Assembly: GCF_002797875.1 (NCBI RefSeq) | Contig: NZ_PGFC01000006.1 | Span: 30,373 to 94,372 of the forward strand | Length of the DNA stretch: 64,000 nucleotides | Direction: 5' to 3' | From: Pseudoscardovia suis | GTDB taxonomy: Bacteria; Actinomycetota; Actinomycetes; Actinomycetales; Bifidobacteriaceae | Part shown: one piece after another, positions 35,982 through 44,753 of the stretch | Numbering within the stretch: position 1 is the stretch's first letter | Layout: every line of letters begins with the position of its first letter | Program-made: the position numbers and the translations under genes | The notes under the pieces: generated by a model | Told to the model about the DNA's origin: nothing | Databases searched by the model: none | Seen by the model: only the letters and a program-made list of their open reading frames with translations

Positions 35982-38900
35982 TTAGATCCCGAGCAGGATC
36001 GCCTTGCTGCGCTGCGCCGCGTCTGTCAGCTGTTGTTCCGCCGACAGTCCGGGCGTGGCGTAGTTCTGGTAGTTGAGCGTGATGCCGCCGGCGCCGGCGG
36101 TGGCCGTGGCGAGCGTCGGCGTGGCGCTGCCGATGCCGCCTGCCGTGGGCATGCCGATCGCCGGGGCTTGCACGGCGGTGATCTGGCCGAGCACGCTTTC
36201 CGTGGCCTTGCGCACGCTCCTGGCTTCGTCGGTGATGCCCAGGGCGAGGCCGAGCGTGACGTACCTGCCGACCTCGCGGCGCATGACACGACTCGGGCTG
36301 TTGATGCCGAGCACGCCCTCCGCCCAGTCCTGGATCTTGCCGCACGTGTCGGAGACGGTGTTCTTCAGGCTGTCGAACTTGTCCGTGATGCCGCGTTTGA
36401 GGCCTTCGATGATCTGCCCGCCGACGTCGCGCAGCCAGTCGCCCGCGCCCTTGAACGCCCCGAGCACCTTGTCCTTAACGCCGCTGAGGGTGTCGGCGAC
36501 GTGCTGGACTGCGTTCGTGGCGGCGTTCTTCACGCCGTCCCACACGTTGCCCCACCAGTTGGCGATGGGGTCGAAGATGCTGTGGAACGTGTTGCTGATC
36601 GCGTTGAGAACGTTGTCCGCCGTGCTTTTGATCGCGTTCCAGATGGTGGAGAACGTGTTGGATATCCCGTCCCACACGCCCGACCACCAGCCGGATATCG
36701 CGTCGAACACGCTGTGGATGGCGTTGCTCACGTTAGTGGTGACTGTCTGTGCGATGCCCGTGATGTCGTTCCAACGGTCGGAGAACCAGCCGCTGATGCC
36801 CTGCCACACGCCTTGCCACCAGGTGACGAGCGGGTCGAACCAGCTGTGGAACCAGTCGGAAACGGCTTGCACGCCTGCGCTCACCGCGTTGGTGATCGTG
36901 TCCCAGACGGTCGTGACGACGTCGCACATGACATGCCATGCGGTGACGAGGCCGGCTGCGACGACGATGCCGATCCAGTAGAGGGCGTGGCCGATGGCCG
37001 CGAAGATCGGTTCGAGCACTCCCCAGACAGTGTTCCATGCGGTCGTGACCGCATTGCAGAGCGCGTTCCACGCTGTGCCGAGCGTCGTCGTGAACGTGTT
37101 CCACGCGGACGACACGGCGCCGCTCACGTTGTCCCACAGGGTCTTGATGCCTGTGAGCATGCCGTTCCACGCCGTGCTGACGGCGTTGCAGAAGCTCTGC
37201 CACGCTTTCCTGCCGGTCTCGGTCTTCGTGAAGAACCACACGCCGGCGGCGATGACTGCGGCGATGGCGACGACGATCCATGTGACCGGGTTCGACAGGA
37301 TCGGGGCGAGCGAGCTGAACGCTCCGCCGATCGCGCCGCCGATGGTCGCGAGCTTGGGCCCGATGACGGCGCCGGCTTCGCCGAGCGCTTCGGGGATGAG
37401 GCTGATTGCCGCGCCGAGGTCCTTCACGCTGCCGATGGCGCCGCCGAGCGCGGTGGCGATGCCCGCGCCCTTGATCGCGTCGCCCAAGCCCTTGATCGCG
37501 TTGCCCATGCCCATGACGGCCATGAGCCCGCCGCTCAGCCCGTTGCACACCATGCTGAATGCGTTGAGCGCGGTTGTGACCGCGCCGATGGTCATGTCGA
37601 GGCCCTTCCAGCTGATGAACGCGAGGCCGACGGCGGTTATCGCGTCCGCCACGCCCTGGCTGTGAGCGTCCACCCAGTCGGAGAGGCGTGTGAGCGCGTC
37701 GGCGAGCCTGCCGAGCGCGTCCACGCTCATGCCTGCGATGGCGTTGGCGATGTTGCCGATAGCGTCCGCCAATGGCTGGAGGTTGCGGCTCGCCATGTCG
37801 GCGAACGCCTTGGCGACGCTGTTCACGGCGTCTATCGCCGAGCCGAACGCGTCGCCGATCTGCTTGCCGAGTCCAGCCCAGTCGAAGCCTGGCTGTGTGT
37901 TGAGCGCGTCCAGGGCGCTCCACACCTTCCACGTGATGTCGTCGAACGCCTGTGCGACGGTCCTGGCGACCTGTCCTATAGCCTGCCACATGCCGGAGGA
38001 TGCGACGCCGGACAGGAAGTCCATGACGGCCTGCTTCACGGTGTTGACGGTGATGCGCAGCTGGTCGAAAACGCTCGCCAGGTCGTCCACGGCGGTGCCG
38101 CCGCTCAGCCCCTCGAGGCTCAGGCTTATCGCCTGCACTGCGAGGCGGATGCCGTTCGCCACGTCCGCCACCTTGTCGGAGAGGAAGCGGAAAGCGTTGG
38201 CGAACGCTGTGACGACGGTCTGGCTTCCTGTCATCGCGGTCACGCTGTCCATGACGCCGGATGCCGTCTTCCTGAGCATGCCCCATGCGTCGCCGAGCGC
38301 GTCACGCAGGTTCGTGACGGCGTTCGCGAACGCCTGGAAGCCTGCCGTCTGTTTGACCTTGCCGGCGAGATCCGTGACGGCGGCGCCCATTTTGTCGAAC
38401 GCCTTGCGTGCGACGGTCACGGCTTTCGCCGCAGCGTCGCCCATGGGCCCGAACTTGGAGCTGATGCCGTTGATGGCGCCGGCGATCCTGTCCGTGCCGA
38501 TCGCCTCGATGACCTTCTGCATGGCCTTCGCGACGCGGTTGCGCACGTTCTCCACGGCAGTGCCGATGCCCTGCGTGGCGGCCTTCGCCTGGTCGGCGAA
38601 GCTCGCGTACTGGCCGAGCCCCTGCTTGTCCAGGCGCATCACCGCCTGGTTGAAGTCGTCGAAGCTGACCGTGCCGGCTTTCATCGCGTCGTACAGGTCG
38701 TTGCCGTTCTTCCCTGCTCCGAGCATGGCTTCGGCGATCTGGTTGAGCTGGCCGGGCATGGCCGCCTGCACGCTGCGCCAGGCGGCCATGTCGACCTTCC
38801 CGGCGGCGAGCATCTGCGTGTACTGTGTGAGCGCGTTCTCCTGCTCGGCGGTGCTCGCGCCGCCCGCGAGCATCGCGTCGTTGAACGCGAGCGAGATGTT

Positions 38901-39326
38901 CGTCGCCTCGTCGAGGCTTTTCGTGAGCGGCGCGAGCTGCTGCACCATGCCCGCCATCGCGCTGGACGTTGTTGGCAGGCCGTCGAGCGCGCTGCTGATC
39001 TTGCGGATGCTTGCGCCCGCGTCCTCGGCGGAGTACCCGAGGTTCTTCATGACCTTGGGGAAGTTGTTCATCTGGTCGGCGCGGCTGATTGCGCTGCCGA
39101 TGCTGCTGCTGACGGCGCTGACGGCCTTGCCGACGACGCTCTGCACGGCTCCGGCAATCGCGCCAGCCTTGGCGGACAGGCCGGAGAGCATGCCGCTTCC
39201 GGCTTTTCCGCCGGCGCTCTTGCCGGCGTTCTCGGCTGCGGAGTCGAACGCGTTGGCGATGGCCTTGCCAACTCCGGAGAGGGATGGCACGACCTGCACG
39301 TAAGCGGTCGCGACTGTGATTGCCAT
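35982..39326 (-). CDS. Tail tape measure protein
   Basis: 1114 residues. The N-terminus VVPSLSGVGKAIANAFDSAA and an early TMP core (NNFPKVMKNLGYSAEDAGAS..., AMLAGGASTAEQENALTQYTQ) are typical. Hydrophobic segments lie in the middle (LSNPVTWIVVAIAAVIAAGVWF). After this, Trp-containing repeats of about 11 residues (WNGMLTGIKTLWDNVSGAV...) run for ~250 residues. The length implies a tail of roughly 150-170 nm at the usual 1.5 A per residue, an inference. Confidence 0.95.
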   Translation of the reverse strand: MAITVATAYVQVVPSLSGVGKAIANAFDSAAENAGKSAGGKAGSGMLSGLSAKAGAIAGAVQSVVGKAVSAVSSSIGSAISRADQMNNFPKVMKNLGYSAEDAGASIRKISSALDGLPTTSSAMAGMVQQLAPLTKSLDEATNISLAFNDAMLAGGASTAEQENALTQYTQMLAAGKVDMAAWRSVQAAMPGQLNQIAEAMLGAGKNGNDLYDAMKAGTVSFDDFNQAVMRLDKQGLGQYASFADQAKAATQGIGTAVENVRNRVAKAMQKVIEAIGTDRIAGAINGISSKFGPMGDAAAKAVTVARKAFDKMGAAVTDLAGKVKQTAGFQAFANAVTNLRDALGDAWGMLRKTASGVMDSVTAMTGSQTVVTAFANAFRFLSDKVADVANGIRLAVQAISLSLEGLSGGTAVDDLASVFDQLRITVNTVKQAVMDFLSGVASSGMWQAIGQVARTVAQAFDDITWKVWSALDALNTQPGFDWAGLGKQIGDAFGSAIDAVNSVAKAFADMASRNLQPLADAIGNIANAIAGMSVDALGRLADALTRLSDWVDAHSQGVADAITAVGLAFISWKGLDMTIGAVTTALNAFSMVCNGLSGGLMAVMGMGNAIKGLGDAIKGAGIATALGGAIGSVKDLGAAISLIPEALGEAGAVIGPKLATIGGAIGGAFSSLAPILSNPVTWIVVAIAAVIAAGVWFFTKTETGRKAWQSFCNAVSTAWNGMLTGIKTLWDNVSGAVSSAWNTFTTTLGTAWNALCNAVTTAWNTVWGVLEPIFAAIGHALYWIGIVVAAGLVTAWHVMCDVVTTVWDTITNAVSAGVQAVSDWFHSWFDPLVTWWQGVWQGISGWFSDRWNDITGIAQTVTTNVSNAIHSVFDAISGWWSGVWDGISNTFSTIWNAIKSTADNVLNAISNTFHSIFDPIANWWGNVWDGVKNAATNAVQHVADTLSGVKDKVLGAFKGAGDWLRDVGGQIIEGLKRGITDKFDSLKNTVSDTCGKIQDWAEGVLGINSPSRVMRREVGRYVTLGLALGITDEARSVRKATESVLGQITAVQAPAIGMPTAGGIGSATPTLATATAGAGGITLNYQNYATPGLSAEQQLTDAAQRSKAILLGI

Positions 39327-39340
39327 GATTGCCTCCTAGG

Positions 39341-39718
39341 TCATGTGCGCGGGCGACTGAGGATGTCGTCGATCTCGCTCGTGCTGATCGCGACGCGCCC
39401 CGCGTCCACCCGTTCGTGCCTTTCCCAGGGGCGTGGGATGCGGCCGCGCCATTTCGCTCCCCTGTGGCTGGCTTCCTTGGTCTTGCTCCACGCCGTGAAG
39501 CCTGTCGCGTCTGCTATCTGGGCGAGCAGGAGAGTCTGCACGTCCCATTCTGCGCGCGGGTCGATGCGCCGCCACACGAGCGCCTGCTCGGGCAGGTTCG
39601 CGGCTAGGTCGGCGGCGCGCCGGATGCGCAGCCCGTGCCCGAGCTCGTCGAGGTCGAGCCCGTAGAAGCGTTGCATGTCGGCGCGCAAAGCGTCAGGGCA
39701 TGCGTCGAGCATGCCCAT
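39341..39718 (-). CDS. Tail assembly chaperone, second frame (DUF5361-like)
   Basis: 125 residues from its own ATG, beginning MGMLDACPDALRADMQRFYG. Position between the tape measure gene and the first chaperone is where the GT-type extension is found. It lies in the -1 frame relative to the upstream gene and is open back to the slippery site, so it is probably made as a fusion. QALVWRRIDPRAEWDVQTLLL is typical of this family. Confidence 0.75.
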   Translation of the reverse strand: MGMLDACPDALRADMQRFYGLDLDELGHGLRIRRAADLAANLPEQALVWRRIDPRAEWDVQTLLLAQIADATGFTAWSKTKEASHRGAKWRGRIPRPWERHERVDAGRVAISTSEIDDILSRPRT

Positions 39719-39723
39719 GAGCG

Positions 39724-40050
39724 TCAGGATTTTGGGGCGGCCTCCTGGAGCACCTGTTCGACGAACTTCTCGACGGTCTCCATGCTCGTGCGCCCGGTCT
39801 GCGGGTCCTTGAGCGCCTGGCTGATCTCATGGACGCTGAGCCCGGTCAGGTCACGCAGGAACGGGACGATGGCGAACGGGTCGCCGCCCTCGTTCGCGTG
39901 CTGGAGGTTCCACAGGGATTCGACGAACTCGAGGTCGTCGAATCGTGACACGTCCACGTCGAGCTCCAAGCCCATGACGTTCATGTGCCGGGGCTTGTCC
40001 GGCGGCTGCACCTTGGGCTTGTGGTCTTCAGTCTGCTTCCTTGCTGTCAT
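39724..40050 (-). CDS. Tail assembly chaperone, first frame (gpG-like)
   Basis: 108 residues: a hydrophilic start, then GLELDVDVSRFDDLEFVESL and a helical part ending QVLQEAAPKS. Location after the major tail protein and before the tape measure gene, with a slippery CCCAAAA just before the stop, identifies it as the gpG-type chaperone that coats the tape measure. Confidence 0.8.
   Translation of the reverse strand: MTARKQTEDHKPKVQPPDKPRHMNVMGLELDVDVSRFDDLEFVESLWNLQHANEGGDPFAIVPFLRDLTGLSVHEISQALKDPQTGRTSMETVEKFVEQVLQEAAPKS
39730..39736 (-). promoter_or_regulatory. Slippery site for -1 frameshift
   Basis: Minus-strand heptamer C-CCA-AAA in the zero frame, two codons before the TGA. After a -1 slip the frame reads I-L-T-L and enters the second chaperone at its Met without any stop. 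Confidence 0.8.
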
Positions 40051-40124
40051 TGCTTCCCCTTTGGATAAGTGGTGCCGCGCCCCTCGTGAGGCTGGGTGCG
40101 CGGCGAGCGTCCGCCCGTCCTGTG

Positions 40125-40724
40125 TCAGGACTCGGAGGGCTTCGTGGATGTCGTGGATGCGGTCGCGATGTACTCGCGGCTCGTGTCGCCGTCGATGAGC
40201 GGCGACGGGTTCGCGGTGAACGTCAGGTCGTAGACGATCGCGTCGCCGCTGTCATACTGGGTGTCGCCGATCTCGGTGAGGACGGCGTCCGGGATGACGA
40301 TGCGCTTGACTCGGTTGCCGGTGAGAAGCAGTTCGAGAACGAGCACGAGGCTCTCGCCCTTGGGCATCTTGTGGCGGATCTTGAGCGCATCCGTGCCGGT
40401 CACCGCGTCGGTGCCGTAGCGCAGCTTCATCGCGTCGGCGTTCGTCTCGAGGAGCGACAGCTGGAACGTCTCGCTGTAGCTCGTGATCTCGTTGAGCACC
40501 TGCGTGCCGTTCATGTCGTTCACGCTCGTCGTGTCCGTGTCGACGCTGTTCGTGACGCCGTCCTCCGACGTGTAGCCGGGCGTGCGGTACGCGTCCGGCA
40601 GCGCGGTGGTCGCGTCTGTCGGCAGCTCGGTGCCGGACGGCGCCCACCACAGCAGGCCGGTGGCCTTGCTGCGTCCTAGCGACACGTTCGCCTTGTTGAC
40701 GGTCTTTCCTGAAGTGTCAGCCAT
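40125..40724 (-). CDS. Major tail protein
   Basis: 199 residues. LLWWAPSGTELPTDATTALP, then LNEITSYSETFQLSLLETNADAMK and a Thr/Ser-rich end. This arrangement is typical of siphovirus tail-tube subunits of Gram-positive phages. It is 5' of the two chaperone genes, the standard order. Confidence 0.85.
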   Translation of the reverse strand: MADTSGKTVNKANVSLGRSKATGLLWWAPSGTELPTDATTALPDAYRTPGYTSEDGVTNSVDTDTTSVNDMNGTQVLNEITSYSETFQLSLLETNADAMKLRYGTDAVTGTDALKIRHKMPKGESLVLVLELLLTGNRVKRIVIPDAVLTEIGDTQYDSGDAIVYDLTFTANPSPLIDGDTSREYIATASTTSTKPSES

Positions 40725-40766
40725 GTTTCCTCCTTGGTCGCTTCAGATTCTGAGAATTCCTGCGGG

Positions 40767-41135
40767 TCATGCGCGGGCGCGCACGACCTGCATGTTCGCC
40801 TGGTACCGGGGTCGTTGAGGCGGCCCCGGGTCAGGGTTCGGGTAGACGCTGAGGACTTCCACGCGCGCGATGTCAGGCTCGCCCCACATCTCCTCGAGAC
40901 GCGGCAGCACGAGCCCCATCATCCAGTTGCCCGCGTCCTGCAGCGTGGGCGCTGTCACCTTCACGGTGAGGGTCGCCGTGTCACGCCAGGGTTCGAGCGA
41001 ACCACCGGCACGGCTCACGGTGGTGAAACCGTCGGCCGTGCCGGCATGCGGTTCGACGCACGCGGCTGGGCATGTCCAGGCGATGGCCTTGTCGGCGTTG
41101 AGCCATTCGCAGCATTCCACTTCGATGAGCTTCAC
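40767..41135 (-). CDS. Tail terminator / completion-type protein
   Basis: 122 residues; LQDAGNWMMGLVLPRLEEMW and VEVLSVYPNPDPGPP. Its place between the head-tail connectors and the tail-tube gene fits the tail terminator. No specific motif; called by gene order. Its ATG overlaps the upstream stop (ATGA). Confidence 0.6.
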   Translation of the reverse strand: MKLIEVECCEWLNADKAIAWTCPAACVEPHAGTADGFTTVSRAGGSLEPWRDTATLTVKVTAPTLQDAGNWMMGLVLPRLEEMWGEPDIARVEVLSVYPNPDPGPPQRPRYQANMQVVRARA

Positions 41136-41419
41136 TGCGTGCCCCCGACGGCGGCCTTGAGGAGCGTGTCGTTCTCCTGGTTGTCGAACATCGCGTCCAC
41201 GCTCCCCGGCTCGTAGTGGCCGGTCGTGGCGAGAGCGACGACGCCCTGCTTGGTCTGCATGGCGGGCACGCCCGCGTAGTGCGCGGCTTCGCGTTTCTTG
41301 AGACGGTTGGCGCGGTCCGCGATCTGCTCGGCGGCTTCGGTGACCGCCTGGCGGGTCTCCCCGCTCTGGCGGATCGCTTGGAATCCGGCGTAGTTGAGTT
41401 TCACGTGGCTTTTGCCCAT
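41132..41419 (-). CDS. HK97 gp10-like head-tail connector
   Basis: 95 residues: a Lys/Arg/Ala-rich helix (EAAEQIADRANRLKKREAAHY) and a short C-terminal beta part (VALATTGHYEP). Size, composition and position match small neck proteins of the gp10 type. Assigned mainly by order. Confidence 0.6.
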   Translation of the reverse strand: MGKSHVKLNYAGFQAIRQSGETRQAVTEAAEQIADRANRLKKREAAHYAGVPAMQTKQGVVALATTGHYEPGSVDAMFDNQENDTLLKAAVGGTQ

Positions 41420-41420
41420 G

Positions 41421-41768
41421 TCAGTCCTCCTCGCGTGTGATGGTGACGGCCATCGGGTGGAATCCGGTGGGTGTCATGCCGCCGCCTGTGGTGGGCTTGG
41501 GGTCGCCGACCACGTGCCATGCGGTGCCGTCGCCTGTGGTTATTGTCGCGCCTTTGAGGCTGCGCGCCTCCCATGAGCGGCTGATGTACAGCGTGCGTGT
41601 CAGGTGCGTGCCTGTTGGGCGTTCCGCGTCGCTGGGCGTGCTCTGCCCGCTGTCGGTGAGGATGCCTGTCGTGGCTTCCACGGTCGTGCGGGTCTGGTGC
41701 TCGCCTGTCGGCAGGAGCGCGTCGAGCGTGGTGCGGGTGCTGATGGTGATCGGTTCGCCGGTGATCAT
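41421..41768 (-). CDS. Head-tail adaptor (stopper-like)
   Basis: 115 residues, beta-rich (VEATTGILTDSGQSTPSDAE, YISRSWEARSLKGATITTGD, WHVVGDP). The WHVVGDPxP ending is common in head-closure proteins. The start at 41768 overlaps the upstream stop (ATGA). Confidence 0.65.
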   Translation of the reverse strand: MITGEPITISTRTTLDALLPTGEHQTRTTVEATTGILTDSGQSTPSDAERPTGTHLTRTLYISRSWEARSLKGATITTGDGTAWHVVGDPKPTTGGGMTPTGFHPMAVTITREED

Positions 41769-42154
41769 TCCACGCCGCCCATCGGGATCGTGAATGCCGT
41801 CTGCACGCCGATGCCGAGCGCCTGCTTCTCGGCGCGTGTGAGCCACAGGCTTCCCGCTCCGCCTCCGTCCGCCGAGCCCCATGTCATGCTTTCGCTGACG
41901 GGCCCGACGCTTTGCGTGCTCTGGGTGACGCCGCTCATGCCTGTGCCGGCGTCCATGCAGCGGATGACCATCGCGCACGTGATGCGCGTGAGGGTCTGTG
42001 CGCTGCATGACTTCCAGCGGCTTCCGGGCTGGGTGCGGATGATGTCGCTCGCGTCCGCGAGCAGGCTCGCGGCGCGCGTGGTCTCCTCGGTGGTGAGGGT
42101 GCGCCATCTGGCGGCGACGTCATCGACGGCGGCGAACGCTGTCTGGTCGCTCAT
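41765..42154 (-). CDS. Head-tail connector, Gp19/Gp15/Gp42 family-like
   Basis: 129 residues. VDDVAARWRTLTTEETTRAA, LLADASDIIRT, and a C-terminal YSEST-like SESMTWGS with LWLTRAEKQALG fit the Gp19/Gp15/Gp42 family of adaptor proteins directly downstream of the capsid gene. Confidence 0.8.
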   Translation of the reverse strand: MSDQTAFAAVDDVAARWRTLTTEETTRAASLLADASDIIRTQPGSRWKSCSAQTLTRITCAMVIRCMDAGTGMSGVTQSTQSVGPVSESMTWGSADGGGAGSLWLTRAEKQALGIGVQTAFTIPMGGVE

Positions 42155-42167
42155 CGCCTGCCGCCTG

Positions 42168-43082
42168 TCACTTGCCGGCGGAGGCTGCGTCGGCGGCCTT
42201 CACGATGGCGAAGCGAGCCGGATCCACGTACCACGCGTACAGCATCTCCAGTCGGTAGGCGACCTGATTGTGGCGCTTCAAATCGCCCAGGCCGTCGGGG
42301 TCGCCGTAGGAGATGAGCTCGAGCGGCAGGTTCTTCTGGATGCCCCAGTAGATGCCGCCCGCATAATCGCCGACGATGGCTTCCACGCCGGTCGCCGTCG
42401 CAGCCTCCGGCGCGTTCACGGTCGTGGTGACGCTCGCCTTGGTGCCCTTGAACGCGGTGATCGCGGTGCCGTAGCCCAATTCCGGGTAGAGCGGGTGGCC
42501 TTGCTTGTCTCGCGTCGTGGCGAGCGCGAAGGCTTCGGGCTTGCTCAGGGCGATGCCGTTCACGTCGTAGCCTTCGCCGTCGTTGAGGACGAGGCCGATG
42601 GCCTTCTCGATGTCCGCGTCCGCGTCACCCGTGTCGGTCACGGTCTTCGTGGTGGCGGTCAGGTAGTTCGTCCACCCGGTCATGACCGCGCCGGTGCTGG
42701 GGTTGATGCGGTGGAAGACGCCGAGGTCGAGTGCGCGGCTCAAGGCGGTCGCGCCCGCGTCGGCGATCGCCTGGAAGACGCCGACCTTGCGGTCCTCGTC
42801 GGCCCAGAGGACTTCCTCGTCGAATCGGACGGTGACCTGCGCCTTGTGCGGCACTGCGGTGACGGTGCCGAACTCCACGTCCGCCGGCGCCTTGGCGGCG
42901 CCCTCCTCGACGAATTCGGCGCGCGGATGCTTCGTGAAGGTCACGACCTGCGTGTTGCCGAAGAGAAGCGGCTTGCTGGCGGACAGGGCGGCGACGGCGG
43001 AACCCGTCTCGACCTTGTCGATGAGTCCCTGCGCGAGGTTCGCGGGCAGGGACAATGCGCCCGTGGTCACGGTTGTTGCCAT
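42168..43082 (-). CDS. Major capsid protein (HK97 fold)
   Basis: 304 residues. KVETGSAVAALSASKPLLF, TFTKHPRAEFVEEGAAKAP, VTVRFDEEVLWADEDRK and the C-terminal YRLEMLYAWYVDPARFAIV are features of HK97-fold capsids of actinobacterial and Firmicute phages. It follows the scaffold gene by about 30 nt. Confidence 0.92.
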   Translation of the reverse strand: MATTVTTGALSLPANLAQGLIDKVETGSAVAALSASKPLLFGNTQVVTFTKHPRAEFVEEGAAKAPADVEFGTVTAVPHKAQVTVRFDEEVLWADEDRKVGVFQAIADAGATALSRALDLGVFHRINPSTGAVMTGWTNYLTATTKTVTDTGDADADIEKAIGLVLNDGEGYDVNGIALSKPEAFALATTRDKQGHPLYPELGYGTAITAFKGTKASVTTTVNAPEAATATGVEAIVGDYAGGIYWGIQKNLPLELISYGDPDGLGDLKRHNQVAYRLEMLYAWYVDPARFAIVKAADAASAGK

Positions 43083-43113
43083 GATGGCTCCTTACTTGTT
43101 GGTTCGCCGGGGT

Positions 43114-43635
43114 TTAATGCCCGGCATGCTGGTTGACTTTCGCCAGGAAGGCGGCTGCGCCCGACGGTTGCGGTGCGGCAGGCTCGCGGGACTGGTCGCC
43201 CATGCCCGTGCGACGCGCTCCCGTCTGTGCGAACGCCTGGAGTGTCTTCGCTGCTTCGGCGAGCTTGTCCTCGCTGTCCGCTTTGACGATGTTGAGCACG
43301 TCGACGGGGATGCCGGTCTCGCCGCTGACCTTGCCGATGGTCTTCTCCCATGCCTGCGCGGCGTTCAGCTTGTCCAGCTGTGCTTGCAGTTGGTCGGCCT
43401 TCTCGGCTTTCTCACGCAGCTGGTCGGCCTGTTCGGCCTTCTCATGGTTGGCTTTGGCGAGTTTCTCCCACTTGCGGGCCTGCGCCTTCCAGTCGATCGT
43501 CGTGTCCGGGTCGCCGTGCGGTTCCACCGGGTCAGCAGGTGCCTGAGATGGCTGTTGCTGTTGCTGTTGTGCGGCACCCTGCGTGGGTTCCTGCGTGGGT
43601 TCGTTCTGAGGCGTGCTGCTGGTGTTGTCAGGCAT
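43114..43635 (-). CDS. Capsid scaffolding protein
   Basis: 173 residues: Gln/Pro-rich N-terminus, then a Lys/Glu/Ala/Gln coiled coil (KWEKLAKANHEKAEQADQLR...) and a C-terminal region ending FLAKVNQHAGH. Composition and place before the capsid gene identify it. ATG 43635 has GGAAGGGG upstream. The 160 nt between it and the double terminator at 43800 probably hold a promoter, otherwise the terminators would silence the capsid genes. Confidence 0.88.
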   Translation of the reverse strand: MPDNTSSTPQNEPTQEPTQGAAQQQQQQPSQAPADPVEPHGDPDTTIDWKAQARKWEKLAKANHEKAEQADQLREKAEKADQLQAQLDKLNAAQAWEKTIGKVSGETGIPVDVLNIVKADSEDKLAEAAKTLQAFAQTGARRTGMGDQSREPAAPQPSGAAAFLAKVNQHAGH

Positions 43636-43799
43636 TCCGATGCCCCTTCCTGTTGTTTTGTTGGCCCGTGCGGGCGTCTGTCCGGTAGCCGTGCGGCACC
43701 GGTTTTCGTGGCCGGCCATGGAATCGCACCATGGCGCGCGGATGCGGTGTATGGAGAAGGATCCCGCGTGTAGGGCACTGGCCCCGGCCAAAAACACGA

Positions 43800-43852
43800 G
43801 ACCCCAGCAGAATCCGCTGGGGTCGGTAAAAGAAAAGCCGCCCGAAGGCGGC
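43800..43852 (-). terminator. Double terminator after the dCTP-deaminase-like gene
   Basis: On the minus strand GCCGCC-loop-GGCGGC followed by TTTTCTTTT, then 12 nt later GACCCCAGC-loop-GCTGGGGTC. The same pair of hairpins with near-identical linkers occurs at 45908-45956. Confidence 0.88.
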
Positions 43853-43870
43853 ATGCGAAAGAACGCTGGC

Positions 43871-44653
43871 TCAGATGACCGCTAGGATGACCGCGACCAC
43901 GTACAGCACGGCGGAGACAACCCACGGGACCACATAGGCCAGCCTTCCCTTGGGTTTCGTCACCAAGGCGAGGAGACCGGCGAGCGCGGAGAAACTGGCG
44001 ACAGTCACCGCGTTCACCAGCACGATCTTCGACAGGTCGGCGGAAGCCAACCCGATGTTCACGTTCACCAGAGTGAACACGGCCGCGATGACCGCCATAA
44101 TGGTCATGACGTTGCCGTAGATGCGTGACTCCATCGCCTTGATGTCGTCCACCTTCGCATCAAGCTCCCTCATCTGCTTGGAATACCGCCGCTCATAGTC
44201 ACCCATGCCACGGTAATCCATCTCGCCGGAGAAGGAACCGGAATAAGGGTGCTCCACCTCCCCCTCGACCGGGCTGAACATCACCTGTGCGAACGAATCA
44301 TCCTTCGTAAGCTCTATCGCGTCGGCGCTGACGTTCGTCAAGCGGAAGAAGACGCGAGTGGAATGCCCGGGGAAGTACACGGGAGCCGCGAGTTGCAAAC
44401 CCTGTCTGATGCGCGAATTCCTCAACGTGACCGTCGCACAGACGTTACCGGGCAAGGCCAGCGTCTCGACGCTGCCGACGAACACAGATTCGCCCGGCTG
44501 GAGCGTGACCGAAGCCACACCGTCCTCGTCCTCGGAACGATAGAACCCGCGAGTCCTAAGGTCATAGGAAACCGGGCCGACCCCATCCGGGTCCGCCGAC
44601 AGGATGACACCGCTTTGAATCAAGTCCCTGATCTTCGTGTCACTGTAAACCAT
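43871..44653 (-). CDS. Membrane-anchored dCTP-deaminase/dUTPase-fold protein, probably catalytically dead
   Basis: 260 residues. Residues ~1-135 align in order with dCTP deaminases: ILSADPDGVGPVSYDLRTRG, LPGNVCATVTLRNSRIRQGL for the triphosphate loop, then PVYFPGHSTRVFFRLTN and VMFSPV. The catalytic block HRIDPGW...VLEF of the enzyme is replaced by PVYFPGH...VFFRL, so the active Glu is lost while Ser/Arg phosphate contacts remain. A coiled-coil linker (158-180) leads to three membrane helices (about 182-202, 208-230, 237-259). A nucleotide-sensing membrane protein is inferred. GGAG precedes the ATG; an inverted repeat lies in its own promoter region. Confidence 0.75.
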   Translation of the reverse strand: MVYSDTKIRDLIQSGVILSADPDGVGPVSYDLRTRGFYRSEDEDGVASVTLQPGESVFVGSVETLALPGNVCATVTLRNSRIRQGLQLAAPVYFPGHSTRVFFRLTNVSADAIELTKDDSFAQVMFSPVEGEVEHPYSGSFSGEMDYRGMGDYERRYSKQMRELDAKVDDIKAMESRIYGNVMTIMAVIAAVFTLVNVNIGLASADLSKIVLVNAVTVASFSALAGLLALVTKPKGRLAYVVPWVVSAVLYVVAVILAVI

Positions 44654-44667
44654 CCCGACTCCTTGCC

Positions 44668-44686
44668 TAGTGTTTTTTTAACACTA
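44668..44686. promoter_or_regulatory. Inverted repeat before the dCTP-deaminase-like gene
   Basis: TAGTGTT and AACACTA are separated by 5 bases. A minus-strand TTGCTG and TAAATT 18 bp apart lie just upstream, so this could be an operator for a private promoter. The 100-nt gap before the gene supports separate control. Confidence 0.5.
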
Positions 44687-44753
44687 ATTTACACAGCAAC
44701 CAACAAAAACAGCAAGCCGCGCGCCAATCATGGCAGTGGAGCACGACCGGGAA

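Noticed and set aside
35421..39665. 1414-codon plus-strand ORF across the tape measure gene
   Set aside because: Antisense shadow; the opposite strand gives a clear tape measure protein with correct neighbours.
43690..43790. tRNA-like T-arm (CCATGG-TGCGATT-CCATGG) and GGCCGG/CCGGCC pairing on the minus strand before the scaffold gene
   Set aside because: No D-arm or anticodon stem could be folded and the acceptor stem has a mismatch; probably chance or part of a promoter region.
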